From Adiantum capillus-veneris (Eukaryota > Streptophyta > Polypodiopsida > Polypodiales > Pteridaceae): 64,000 nt of DNA. A model generated the notes under the pieces. The model was not told the origin of the DNA, searched no databases, and saw only the letters and a program-made list of their open reading frames with translations. This document shows, in pieces, positions 33,519 through 45,150 of the stretch. Position numbers and translations under genes: made by a program. The stretch covers positions 36,172,469 through 36,236,468 of the forward strand of contig CM043942.1 in assembly GCA_014529385.2 (NCBI GenBank), read 5' to 3'. Position 1 is the stretch's first letter. Each line of letters starts with the position of its first letter.

Positions 33519-33926
33519 GCAAGCTAGCCACTAGACATTTAGAAAGCCCTAGGTATAAGAGTCTATAACTTTAGTGTGAAAGGAAAGCTTATCTTTTGGA
33601 GAGAAGGAAAAATATGTGTACGTACGCTCAAGTGGTCAAGCAGCTGCAACTTGTAATCAACATATCTTATGATTGGGTGATCCAATTTCAATTCCAAAAT
33701 TTGAATGGTGTTCCTCTTTCTTTGCTCTTTTGATTAAGTGTAAGCATTTCAAGTTCCATTTTGGTTTGCGATGATGCGCCTACAAGTCTAAATTTTATAT
33801 TTGAGTGCCTAAATCAGTAGATTTTGACATTTTGACCATAGAACAATGTTATTAGACCTTAGGGAAATTTGTTTGGGTTACTTTCTTGCAATTTCTATGA
33901 CATGGATGATGATGGATTGCAATCCA
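33519..33926 (+). repeat. Element L 3' LTR, right part
   Basis: Continuation of 19,448-19,626 after removal of G1. It is an inverted repeat of 35,395-35,813 (for example CTAGGTATAAGAGTCTATAA at about 33,550). It ends in the palindromic TGGATTGCAATCCA at 33,913-33,926. Total LTR length without G1 is about 587 bp. Confidence 0.85.
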
Positions 33927-34996
33927 TGTACCTTGTCAGAATGCAAACAGACTTTGTAGACTTGTTCCCTTAGACATAATATAGCTTCCCTTAAAGTTTT
34001 GTGACGATTTTTTGTTTAGTCGATGAAATGACATGATGATTGAGAGAGGTGAGAAAGGACACAGACATATTTTTCAATCATTGAGTGGTGGTTTGCTTGT
34101 TGAGTTGATGCATTTTCTTGTTAGGTTCACTTCTTGAGGACTGACAACCTCAAAGCATTTTCATGGCCCATCCAAGTCATCTCCTCGAGTATTGACATAT
34201 TATGCTAGTGCGAGATAGCTATGCTACATACGTCCCTCGTGGAGACCCGCTAACACCATGCTAGGTGGCATGTCACCCCACCTAGCATAGTCTCCATGTA
34301 AGTAGAACAAAGGAGTCCATGAGAAGCACCAACAACCACCCAAGGGCTTGTTGACCACCATGAACACGAACTAAAATGAGAGATGAAATTCCCAATCATG
34401 CATCACATTTTTCCACCAAATAGAAGCATACATCCTCCAAATGCTTCAATCCATCCAATGCACCAAAGACACCTAATTGCATGAGCAAAGACCACTAAGA
34501 CCACCGACCCAAACCAAGGCCAAGTAGTCACCAAGGGGCAACCTAAAATCCCTAGCCTCCACCATCGAACAACCAGACAAAATAGAGCTCGGAGATGTGC
34601 ATGACACACATTTCCCTCCGGATTGAAGGGACGGTTGCTGCCTTACCCCATGATGCAAAAATAGTAGGTGCAATGAAGCTTCTTAGGGGACGATAAAGAT
34701 CGCCAAGGCCCCCTCGCCAAGACACCCCTAATTGGCTGTCAAGTGGGTCCCTCCCACAAAAGAAGCAGTGATGCCATGTTCGTCACCTTCATAGCACTAG
34801 CTAGTGACCCCATCCCATGTGTGGACCACTTGAAGTCCTCCCTGACTTACGCGCATCCATGAGGGCTGACAAAAGCGCCAAAGTAGAAGACAAAGTTTTG
34901 ATGACTAATTTTTACAAGACTTGCATTAGCAAAACTCCAAAAGTCTCTCTCTCTCTCTCTCTATTTAATCTCACAAGAGTTGTTAGGCAAGGATGC

Positions 34997-35006
34997 CTTC
35001 AGAATC

Positions 35007-35068
<62 letters not shown>
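34997..35068. repeat. (CA)n microsatellite
   Basis: About 34 CA units, preceded by a short CT tract at 34,945-34,962. Frames across it give only His-Thr or Cys-Val repeats. Confidence 0.95.
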
Positions 35069-35070
<2 letters not shown>

Positions 35071-35239
35071 CATCTTTGTGAGGGGAGGAGGGGGGAACCC
35101 AAGGCCACCACTAACAACCGGTTGCATTTGAGAGGATCATGGAGAGAGATTTCTTGCAAGGAGAGAAAAAAATGCTTGTGTATGAGGGGAGGAGGGGTGT
35201 GAGAGAGCCATACCATGGGTGTAGGCAACCGAGAGGAAA

Positions 35240-35269
35240 GGGGAGGGGGGGGGGGGGGGGGGGGGGGGG
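35240..35269 (+). repeat. Long poly-G run
   Basis: Roughly 30 bases almost entirely G (GGGGA then an uninterrupted run up to 35,269). The equivalent place in copy B (about 36,597-36,606) has only about ten G followed by a mixed sequence. The exact length may be affected by sequencing. Confidence 0.85.
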
Positions 35270-35394
35270 CAGTCTTGGGTATTACTAGGGTATTTAATTA
35301 AGTAGAGCTAGTAGAAGACCACCAGTATGTGGGATATGATTTTGGCATTGTTCTTTTTTAGGAGAATCTAAGGAGATACCCTCTGGGAAGCAAA

Positions 35395-35959
35395 TGGATT
35401 GCAATCCATCATAATCCACGTTATAGAAATTGCAAGAAAGCAACCCAAACAGATTTCCCTAAGGTTTAATAACATTGTTCTATGGTCAAAATGTCAAAAG
35501 CTAGTGATTTAGGCACTCAAATATAAAATTTAGGCTTGTAGGCGCATCATCACGAACCAAAATGGAACTTGCAATGCTTACACTTAATCAAAAGTGAAAA
35601 GAAAGAGGAACACCGTGCAAATTTTGGAATTGAAATTGGATCATCCAATCACACGATATGTTGATTACAAGTTGGATTTGCTTGGCCGCTTGAGCGTACG
35701 TACACAAATTTTTCTTTCTCTCCAAAAGATAAGCCTTCCTTTCACACTAAAGTTATAGACTCTTATACCTAGGGCTTTCTAAATGGCTAGTGGCCGGCTT
35801 GCATGGGCCTTTATAGATATCATGATAGAATTACAAACTGAAGGAATCGACTTGCTACTTTGGGATCAGATTTACACGTAGTGTAGCTCTGCCATCTCAA
35901 AAAAATAACAGAGTACAATTACATTGAAAATATGGTTCCCGACTAGGTGGGCACCAACC
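35395..35959 (-). repeat. Element L LTR in inverted orientation (solo)
   Basis: The reverse complement matches the split LTR from its TGGATTGCAATCCA end (35,395-35,408) to the CCCACCTAGTCGG segment near its start. It is uninterrupted, so it shows the pre-insertion sequence of the LTR into which G1 jumped. No internal region is attached. It sits exactly between duplicated blocks A and B. Confidence 0.85.
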
Positions 35960-36331
35960 CTTAAAGTTTTGTGATTATTCGAGTTTTTTTAGCCGAGAAA
36001 ATTACGTGATGATCGAGAGCGGTGAGAAACGACATAGACATATTTTTCAATCATTGAGTGCTGGTTTTCTTGTTGAGTTGATGCATTTGCTTGTTAGGTT
36101 TACTTCTTGAGGAATGACAACCTCAAAGAGTCTTCATGCCCCATCCATGTCATCTCCTTGAGTATTGACATATTATGTTAGTGCAAGATTGCTATGCTAC
36201 ATATGTCCCTCGTGGAGACCCGCTAACACCATGCTAGGTGGCATGTCACCCCACCTAGCATGGCCTCCATGCAAGTAGAACAAAGGGGTCCATGAGAACC
36301 ACCAAGTTGACACCTTCATAGCACTAGCTAG

Positions 36332-36408
<77 letters not shown>

Positions 36409-36755
36409 GAGAGAGAGAGAGAGAAGAAGAGAGAACATCTTTGTGAGAGGAGGAGGGGGGAACCCAAGGCCACCACTAACAACTAGTTGCATTTGAGAGG
36501 ATCATGGAGAGAGATTTGTTGCAAGGAGAGAGAAAAATGCTTGTGTATGAGGGGTGTGAGAGAGCCACACCATGGGTGTAGGCAACCGAGAGGAAAGGGG
36601 GGGGGGAGCACAGGTGGGGACGGATGGGGAGTCTTGGGCATTACTAGGGTATTTAATTAAGTAGAGCTAGTAGAAGACCACCAGTATGTGGGATATGATT
36701 CTGGCCTTGTTCTTTTGTAGGAGAATCTAAGGAGATACCCTTTGGGAAACAAAGG
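35960..36755 (+). repeat. Duplicated block, copy B
   Basis: Matches copy A at both ends (35,960-36,303 and 36,434-36,755) and includes its own CA/GA microsatellite (36,333-36,423). Divergence is several per cent by eye, so the duplication is not recent. Confidence 0.8.
36333..36423. repeat. (CA)n(GA)n microsatellite
   Basis: About 36 CA units then TA and about 9 GA units, at the position where copy A has its CA tract. Confidence 0.95.
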
Positions 36756-37214
36756 AAAAGGGGAAGGGAGCGAAAACGTGACGGGGAGCCATACGAGAGA
36801 CGAAGGCTTGGGAAGATGGGTGGATGACAACTAGCACAAACAGGGGCAACATAGTTCTCGAAGGCAATAGGGTAGGGCTAGCCCACATGCAATTTGGGGG
36901 AGGGGGATGGGGATGGGTGTGGCTTGTTTTTAACAATTAGGGTGCACCCTGACCAACAATGAGAGCATTTTCTAGCATGGCTTAGCCTAATAATGGTGAG
37001 CACGAGCTCATGTGGGTTGGAATCCAAGCATCCAACTATGTTTTGAAGGGTTCGTTAGAAGACATAGGCTTGTTGGAATCTTGTGAGATTCTCAATAACA
37101 AAAGGTCCTTTAAAGATTCTCAATAAAACTTTTTCCTTTGGAGACTTTTTTTAAAACCATGAGTGTGGGAAGGTAGTAGGGAGAATTCTATACATCTATA
37201 AGTTTGCAACTAGA
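36756..37214. other. No gene recognised
   Basis: Purine-rich on the left, AT-rich on the right. No domain, repeat or RNA signature is visible. Confidence 0.4.
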
Positions 37215-37365
37215 CTTGATATATACACAATGTATCACATTGTGGGAGCAACCTCCCCAATGGAAAGGAGGATACACCCAAGGAAACACAACCCGTGAGT
37301 CTCGTACCCTAAACCCTAGGGTTACATTACAAAGGCTTCACCCAATTAAGCTAGGCTTCTTGGCT
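37215..37365 (-). repeat. tRNA-derived SINE, same family as 2.3 kb
   Basis: On the minus strand, a box A-like TAGCTTAATTGGG (37,341-37,353) and a box B-like GGGTACGAGACTC (37,297-37,309) are spaced as in the 2.3-kb copy, with matching flanking words (CCAAGAAGC, TGTAATGTAACC). It is diverged and certainly inactive. Confidence 0.7.
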
Positions 37366-37599
37366 TGCTAAATGGACTTTGTCAATTTTTTATGCTTTCT
37401 CCTTGACTACCTTTGCATATGTAGTGATTGATCACTTCACCTTCTATGCTTCTCTATCTATACTATATATAATGGAGCTTAAAATTTTCAAAGAAGGACA
37501 AAGCCTGCACGTGTCACAGGGTTAGTTTCAAAGAAAACCTTAAGAAACATTTGATTTTGTCCAAAGGACTCCAACGGTTAATGAACTTTTGGGATGGAA

Positions 37600-38100
37600 A
37601 CGACTAGTGTTGGAAATCCTTTGACCAGTTGATTGCCCAATTTCAACTCGATGGCATTGAGAAGCTATTTGTCAGCAGAGTTGTAGAAGACCTGGGCAAT
37701 ATTCTCATACCGATGTGGGATTCTACTTTCGAGTGGAAAGCTTGGAAATGGCCCAAGAATTGCCTTTTTGAAAAACCACAAACCAGGGGCATCTACCAAG
37801 CGCTATTGCACGTACGTGGTTGGTTCGGCCCCTTGAACAAACAATGGAAGGTACAATCGTCGAAAGCTCGATGATTGAGGTCACGAATAACATTTGGAAT
37901 CCAAAGTGGCCTTAGTTTATGAAGGTTTTTCTATGAAAGGTGTTGTGGGAGGCGCTTCTGATAGGTGTCAAGATCCATGAATGTGGTCTCGGGTTGGATA
38001 GATGTTCATGATGCAGATTGGCTAGCGAAGACCTTGTCCACTTGTTTGTAGAATGCCTCACAATTAGAGGACTAGCAGGTGTATAAACTACTTGACTCAT
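37600..38100 (+). pseudogene. LINE ORF2 C-terminal remnant
   Basis: Translating around 37,885-38,085 gives NNIWNPKWP, FMKVFL and WEALLIGVKIHECG, then CRLASEDLVHLFVECLTIRG with stops in between. This is the RT-to-zinc-binding end of a plant LINE, similar to 16.2 kb. The open frame 37,629-37,874 may be the preceding piece of ORF2 but shows no motif of its own. Confidence 0.65.
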
Positions 38101-38323
38101 TGCATGTGCATAAACTACTTTTGTAAAGGCTCAAGAGATTTGAAACACTAAACTGGCAAAAAAACTGGATAAAAACTAAAGTTTTTACTGACTTTTTGAA
38201 TCTTGAGTGTGAATTGGGAAAAATTTGTCCAAACTTGATGAAAATTGATTCATAGGCTTATGTTGATGTGATAAACATGTATACATGCTCACTTGACCAA
38301 ATTGATGCAAAAATTTATTAGTA

Positions 38324-38914
38324 GTAAATAATCACGATTATTTACATCTGCCCCATTTTTCAAGTTTTTTGATCAAGTCACCGTACCACTAGTTTGACCA
38401 TGTTCTAATAAGTCCACAAACCAAATTTGGTGAGATTTGGATCACTGGATTAAAAATTGTGGTCAAAATTGCAAAGTTAGTCTGCGGACAGGAAATTGAT
38501 GACCATTTGACCAACAATTGTTCAAACTTCATGAAACTTGGCTAGGGACCTTAACATAAGGTTCTTAACAGATCTGTGTCAAAGTTGGGGTAAAAATTTG
38601 TAAAAATATAGCCAGAGTAGATAATCGCGATTATTTACACCTACTTCAAAACTTGAGGAATTTTCAAATTTGGGCATACCACAAGGTCAAGCACATCAAG
38701 TAGACCTCACAAATCTATTTTGGTGAGTTTTGGATCCCAAAAGTGGACTTAAGCCAGATTCTCAAAATCAGAGTCTGCGGACACAAAATAGTTGATAAAC
38801 TTGTTTGTCCAAACTTGTTGAAACTTGTCCAGGGACTTTAACAAGTTGTATACTTGCCAAACCAATCAAAAAAGTGCAAAAAACTGATAAAAGTAAATAA
38901 TCACGATTATTTAC
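38324..38914 (+). repeat. Array 1: three copies of a 22-bp palindrome in ~285-bp repeats
   Basis: Copies of the 20-base core TAAATAATCRCGATTATTTA, flanked by G and C, lie at 38,324-38,345, 38,617-38,638 (one change) and 38,893-38,914. With G at the variable position it is a perfect palindrome. The DNA between copies is itself a degraded tandem repeat: matching words such as TTGGTGAGNTTTGGATC, AGTCTGCGGACA and a CCAGGGACTTTAAC-like segment recur at the same offset. The array lies in the leader of G2, about 370 bp before its candidate splice donor. Confidence 0.9.
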
Positions 38915-39282
38915 TTATGTTATCCAAAGATATCAATTTTGACGTTTTAACTTATACAGTGTTAGACCAACATAATATAAAGCCACCGGGCAATTTTGGG
39001 TTCAATCGGATCAAAATTGGTACTTGTATACTCAGTTTCCAGGTTGCAGATCAAACCTTTGATTTTTTGCTAAGTCGAATTTGAAAGTCAAATTTTGACT
39101 CCCATAGCTCGATTTGAGGTGATACACATAGACCAATCACGAGAGTAGCAAAAAGTCTACTGTCTTTATAGAAGAATAGCTAACTTGATCAAATTTATAC
39201 AGGAATTAGGTTGCAAACGAGGAATCAATGGCTTGACGAAAAGTCGCAATCGAATTAAGTGGAAATTGACGATAGGTCAATC

Positions 39283-39293
39283 CAAAGGTGAGT
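39283..39293 (+). promoter_or_regulatory. Candidate 5' splice site before G2 gag
   Basis: AAAG|GTGAGT (intron from 39,288) is a textbook plant donor, 33 bases upstream of the gag ATG at 39,321. It corresponds in position to the donor at 21,261 in G1. Confidence 0.5.
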
Positions 39294-39320
39294 ACTCTAT
39301 CCAGGGCTTCATAAGTCTAT

Positions 39321-41797
39321 ATGAACCTTAGATCTGGTCGTGTACTAGGAAATCATGGCATACTCGGAGAAAACTCTAGTAGAGTTTCCACCGAAGAAAG
39401 CATGAATCAAAGCAATACAATTCTTGAAGAAGTCTCAGACACTTTTTCAGATTCAACATCCGAAATGTCTTCTTACGCGACTCACTCAGAAACCGGAACG
39501 ACAGTGCGCTATAAGCATATACTATCTTTTTACAAGACTAACTGTCATGGTGCCCAAGTTTACTTGGACCCTAACAAGGAGTATTCTATTCGCATTGATG
39601 ACCATGGGATTGAGTTCGAAGAAGAGATTAGGGAAAACAAACAAGGAAAAATGTACATGGACAGAAAACGGAACTCAGTATTTACAAGTCGAAAACCCTG
39701 ACGTGATAGACAAACGGGGGTTAGAAGTAAACACCATAATCCTAGATATGTCAGCAAAAGAAGGACCACCAACTTTATAATTCAAGGGATACGATCAAGT
39801 AGATTTGAAGCCTTTGAAACGGCTTAGTACGGATAATCCTAGGATCGGAGTCTATTGCTAGGAGGATAGAAATGTAAAAGACCTCATAAGGACTTCGCAT
39901 GCCAAGCCAGAACAACTAACGGCCATGAAGATCATCTATATCGTCAAGATCAAAGATAAGGGATCAGCAAATCTACCAACCTATCTGTTTAGGGATTGTT
40001 ATAACAACAACTTTGTTATGATGACTCCTAAGGAGGTAGAACAAACCAAGTACCAAGGGTATTTCATAAGGGATTGGATATTGGGACAAGGACCAGAAAA
40101 AATTCCAAGGGATGAACATCGTGAGAGATCATCTGAGAGTAACGTGAAGAAACCAGAAACCACTTCATCACGTAGAAAACAGGGTGAAACTAAGGCCAGT
40201 CCAAGGCTACATAAGTCACTATTTCCAACAGACTGGTTTGAAGGACTCGGAACAGGACCAAGGAACAGGACCAACTGCCAGGAGACCGGGAATTGAACCA
40301 AACAGACGCGTCAAACCAGCTGATTTTCAAAAATGGGTCAGAAAATACAGTGGATAAGGGGATCCATACGATCACTTAGCAAGCTTTAAGCAAGTACAAT
40401 TCGATTTCCATACTCAATTCGAGGGGTTTGGAATGACATTAGAAGGAAAAGCATTAACATGGTTTCAAAACATTCCACCAAGGTCAATCATGGACTTGAA
40501 CACTTTAGCTCAAGGATTTGTCAAACAGGAATCAAACACAATACAGTATCTCAAATTTACAGCTTTAAACACAATACACTATACACTCAAGGAGTTGAAT
40601 CAAACAAACACGTCAAACGGGAATCAAACACAATACAGTAGCTCAAATTTACAGCTTTAAACAGAAACATGGTGAGTCTGTTAGGGATTGTCAACTCGAA
40701 TGAAGCAATACATTGCCAGATGCCCAAAGCTGGAGATACCTGCAAAAGAACTACTTGTATCTTTGTTTCTGGAGGGATTGCTAAACAAAGAACTTCATGC
40801 TATACTCTATAATAAAAAGCATACAACCCTAGAAGCGTATGTGTCTGATGCTATTGACCTAGGAGACAATTGCGAGATCTTCAATGAAGAAGATGTCCCT
40901 AAGGATAACCAAAGTGAGAAAACAACATCCAAAAAACCAGCACAAGTGGGAACAGCTGCTGCGGCGCCACTCTCAGCCATTGAAGATATGTTGAAAAGGA
41001 TGAACGACATGATGAACAATATGCAAAAAGCACCTATGAGAGGACCAAGACAAGGGATACCTCCACAAGGACAATCGATTAGGCCACAAAAATGGTGTGC
41101 AATCGAGGGTAAATGGACTAACCATGAGACCCACGAGTGCTACTTCAGACCAAAGTATGATGGGAAGGTTCAGTACGTGCCCATGAGGCCACAAGGACAA
41201 CCCATGTACAGATATCAGCCTAATATGGCCCAAGCTCAAAGACCAGCAATGGGTATGGAAAGACCTCAACCTGTGTTGTGACAACAACCTCCGTATCCAG
41301 GACAGCATGGAGTGCCTGTAAAGTACATGCACTCTTAGGGAGTCATAGATGAACAAGCATTAGTGCCTGTTACACCTTATGCAGAGCCTAGTCCATCTAC
41401 AGTAATGGTAGAAGGAGATTGGTATAGTCCACATCCACCACCAATGGAAGAAACCATGACTTATGCTCCACCAGATCTCGCACCAATATATTATGTAGCT
41501 AATCAAGGTGTCAGACCTCCCATGGGAAGACCCATGATGAAGCTAAGAACAGAAAACTGTCATAACTGTGATGCTGATGATCACTGGAAAAATGAATGTC
41601 CAGAGCCTGACAAAAACCTCAAACCAATTAAAGCTTATTGCATACAATGTTGCAAAAAAGGAGTAGACTTTTCGGAAGATTTTCCTAAAAATCCTTTAAA
41701 CAAGGGTAAAACTGTAGTATACGCAGTCCAAGTGATACATAGTAGCTCATCAGAGAGTGAACCGATTGTTCCAATCAAGGTAAACACTAGAGCATAG
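39321..41797 (+). pseudogene. gag: G2 gag
   Basis: The ATG at 39,321 gives MNLRSGRVLGN, matching G1. The capsid-like core at about 40,313-40,870 reads PADFQKWVRKYSG, LEGKALTWFQNIPP, MKQYIARCP and LVSLFLEGLLNKELHAILYN, split by stops and by an internal duplication of about 43 bases (near 40,529 and 40,620). Cys/His-rich motifs follow: CAIEGKWTNHETHECYF (41,098), CHNCDADDHWKNEC (41,560) and CIQCCKKGVDFSEDFP (41,640). Some ligands are lost. At least three frames are needed to read it through. Confidence 0.8.
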
Positions 41798-42860
41798 GCA
41801 AAGAGAAAGAAACACAACCCCTCGGATGATTCGGAAAATACAAAAGTTTCCTCTCAAAGAATCAAAAGAAGCAGAAGTAAAAGATATGAGATGAGAAAAC
41901 AAAAACAACGGATTGAAATTGAGGAGAAAGCAAAAAAGCTATTCCAGGAAAAGGTAAAAGAAACTGGAAGTGAAATCAAGGAAACAACCGTGAAACCTGG
42001 AGGATCCATTTTGGTCGATAAAATTTTTGAGCCTATTAAAGCCGCCTTGGAAGCCTACCAAGCAGGACTTAAAGCAAGCCAAAACATGGAAAACAAATGG
42101 AAAACTATCCTTCTCCAGACATGGAAGCAGCTAAACTCAAAGCTTATCAAAATTTGGTAAGAATCACGCAAGAAATGTTGAAAAAAACAAAAACCCAAGC
42201 TTGAAAGTATCACAAAACTTGAAGAGCTTGTGGTAAAAGAAATGAAGGAAAAAGCCAATGTGGTAGCAGAACCCCACCTTGAAACAAAAGAACCTGAGCT
42301 TATAGTGCCTGACAGCGAAGATGCCTTAGACAGAATTCCATTGTAGAGAAAGACTGGCCAGGACACTTATGGGAAAAAGTGAGAGAGATCAATGATGGGA
42401 GCCTAACTCTAAAGTCAGCTCCTATAGAGGAAGTCTGGTTGGATAACCTACCTTTTGATGTAAACATGGATGTATAATCCTTGTACGATGATTGCAGATC
42501 TGAAGCTTCAGGAACGTCGAAACCATTGACCTTGAAAACATTACCGTCTTACTTGGGAGATAACGAGGATGAATCCATCGTGTATAAGACCACTCAAGTA
42601 AAAAGAGCTGAACAGACCTTAGAAGTAGACAACATTCATTCAATCATGTCTACACCCATCCAATACACTCTTACCTTGGGAGAATTGTTAAAACTCAGAC
42701 CATACTTATGGAATGATTTATAAAAAACCCTAGAAAAGGTGGGGATAACGGGGTTAATCTTTAAAAATTTGGAAAAATTGAAACATGAAATAGACAACAA
42801 AGAGATTCGATCTGTTCCCATGAACAAAGTTAGAGAATATTACGAAGGGGAAGAAGGAAA
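41798..42860 (+). pseudogene. G2 gag-protease linker, Lys/Glu-rich
   Basis: Highly charged helical segments (for example RKQKQRIEIEEKAKKLFQEK from 41,894) and acidic stretches with many stops. G1 has a comparable charged region between its zinc knuckles and protease. No catalytic motif is seen. Confidence 0.55.
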
Positions 42861-43160
42861 CACCACCCATCCAATGAAATATAATGACATTGAAACCATG
42901 GCAATACTATATAGTGGAGCAGGCATAGCCATAGCCACGATAGTAGTATGGAAATCTTGGGGACAACCAGCCATTAGACAAACTTGAATGAAATTGCAAC
43001 TGGCTGATGGACACATTGAGAGACCTTTAGGGCTGCTTGAAAAAGTGATAGTCAATTCCTGTGGAATTGAATATCAACATACTTTTGCCATAGTAGACTT
43101 TGGAAAAAAACTCAACTATGAATTCATATTGGGAAGACCTTTCATGCGGTAGGTACAACT
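42861..43160 (+). pseudogene. G2 protease (retropepsin), active site lost
   Basis: TMAILYSGAGIAIATIVVWK aligns with GVLDGGAGVSMVTKSCWE of G1. The catalytic Asp is replaced by Tyr, so this copy cannot be active. After a TGA near 42,986 come LQLADGHIERPLGLLEKVIV and EFILGRPFM near 43,130, the conserved C-terminal retropepsin block, followed by a stop. Confidence 0.8.
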
Positions 43161-43681
43161 TATCCAAGATTGGGGAAACAATTATTTGTACTTGAAGCAA
43201 GTAGGATCTATAACAAGGGTAAATCTAAAAGATCACACTTATAGAGATGTCTTGAAAACACCCATAGAAGAGTTTGATTCAGTCTCTTCGGCTGAAACTA
43301 AGCTTCCATCCTAGTTAAACAAAAACACTCCTATTTGGATGTGTGGAGCTTCAAAAAATGGGAGTTTAAAACGAGAAGAATGTATCCTAGAAAGGGACTG
43401 CACAGACGAAGCCTATGTACCTGAACCCTTTCCAGAGCATTTGTTTGAGCCATTCGAGTGGACTCAAATTTTAGCATCTATGCCTACTCAGTTTTGCAAT
43501 GAGGATGGCTACGACATAATTCCCATCAAATGATTTCAATCCTCAACATTGAAGACGAATATGAGGAACCCAAAGACTTAATGGAAGGTCAACAAGTCTT
43601 TTCAGACCTCTACTATGATGCAACTGATGAGTTAGATAACACTCAGCTACCTCAAAAGACTCGGGGTCAGAAAAAGAGCAC
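43161..43681 (+). pseudogene. G2 protease-RT linker, first part
   Basis: Reading pieces such as LIQDWGNNYLYLKQVGSITR (after the protease) and the 64-codon frame at 43,339-43,533 parallel the G1 linker in position. They carry no recognisable motif and are separated by stops. Confidence 0.45.
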
Positions 43682-45150
43682 ATGAGAGCTAAACTACTCT
43701 TAAAAGGAGGGGAGGAAAAGTTTTTTGACTTTTCAAACCAGAAATCAAGAAGACAAAAATGGTATAAACAAAAAAGGGACACCAGAAATGTGAAAACACG
43801 ACCTATGCCATCAGTCTTCAGTAGAACACAGTTCCTGATGCAGATGGATGCAAATGATTGTATCAAGGACAAAATCACTAGCAGATATCCTTCAAACAAA
43901 AATTCAAAAATGTTTAAAACATTGAGAGAAACAAGGAAGGATAATCAAACAAACCCACATGATAAGAAATTACTCATGACACGAGTTGAGCGGAAAAAGA
44001 AATATCAAGAGTTGAAAAAGGCTCTAAAGGAGATATACACGACCGAAATGGACACCTCCGACGAGGATGCTAAGTACGTAATGCGTGTTCCATCCCATTA
44101 CAAAAAGTATACTCTCCAAGATCAAAAAATCATAGTCGAACAACCTGTTAGGGAACTACGAAAACAGGGAAAATCTTACGAAGGACCTGGAAAGGCTAAA
44201 AAGGTAGACTTATCTCAACCAGGGGAAGAGCCTAGACCTGCTTACATTGCGAATGACCTAACAGAAGAAGAAGAAGAGCTTTTGATAAGCTTGTTGAAAG
44301 AATACCGAGATATCTTTGCTTGGTCTTACAAGGATCTCAAGGGTGTTGATCAAGAAATCTGTCAACATACCATACCCATGAGAGATGATGCGAAATCAAG
44401 TAGACAAAGACCATACATGTATAATGAAACATTTGTCACGAAGATAAAAAAAGAGATTAAAAAACTTAAGGAAGCCAAATTCATCTACGAAATTGAACAC
44501 ACGGATTGGGTGTCTCCAATAGTGGTAGTACCCAAGAAGAACGGAAAATTATGAGTGCGTGTTAATCTCAAAAAGGTGAATGTAGCTACCATTAGAGACA
44601 ACTTTCCTCTTCTGATAACTGAGCATGTTCTAGAATGAGTTGCAAGAAAAGAATAGATACAATCAACTTTTGGTTGACCCAAAAGATCAGCATAAAACTG
44701 CTTTTGCAATAGAATGGGGTATATTTGCCTATCGGTTATGCCGTTTGGATTAACTAATGCTCCAAACACATTTCAAAGATTGATGAACCATGATTTTAAA
44801 GAATATCTTAGGAAATTCTTAGAAGTATATATGGATGATGTATGCGTACATTCATCACTCCGAGCTGATCACTTTGAACACCTCAAAAATGTATTCAAAA
44901 AATGTAGTCTTTATAGGGTTTTATTAAATCCTGAAAAGTGCACATTCATGGGTAGACAAGGAAAAATTCTTGGACATATAGTGTCTAAAAATGGCATAGT
45001 TACTAATATTGAAAAGATTCATGTCATTGAGGATTTGCCTAGACCAACAATAGTCAAGGGGGGACAAAGCCTTCATGGGGCATTGTGGATATTACCGACG
45101 GTTCATCTACATGTATGCTATCATTGCAAAACCCATGTATAGCTTGATTA
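43682..45150 (+). pseudogene. G2 reverse transcriptase
   Basis: The open frame 43,682-44,554 has a basic linker and then EYRDIFAWSYKDLKGVDQEI and the RT start DWVSPIVVVPKKNGKL, ending at a TGA that is one transition from Arg. Past this, VNLKKVN and ITEHVLE occur before another TGA, also one transition from Arg. About 60 bases that should hold the first catalytic Asp region (LDGYSGYNQI in G1) are garbled. MPFGLTNAPNTFQRLM follows, then VYMDDVCVHSS near 44,830 with both aspartates, NPEKCTFMGRQGKILGHIVS, and a frame change near 45,070. Confidence 0.9.

Larger units (their letters stand above)
33988..35394 (+). repeat. Duplicated block, copy A
   Basis: Two parts match copy B (35,960-36,755): 33,988-34,325 and 35,069-35,394. 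Between them copy A has about 670 bases, of which only a CTTCATAGCACTAGCTAGT stretch near 34,785 is shared with B. Copy A therefore keeps about 450 bases missing from B, or gained them. It contains CT and CA microsatellites and a long G run. No coding domain is recognised. Confidence 0.8.
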
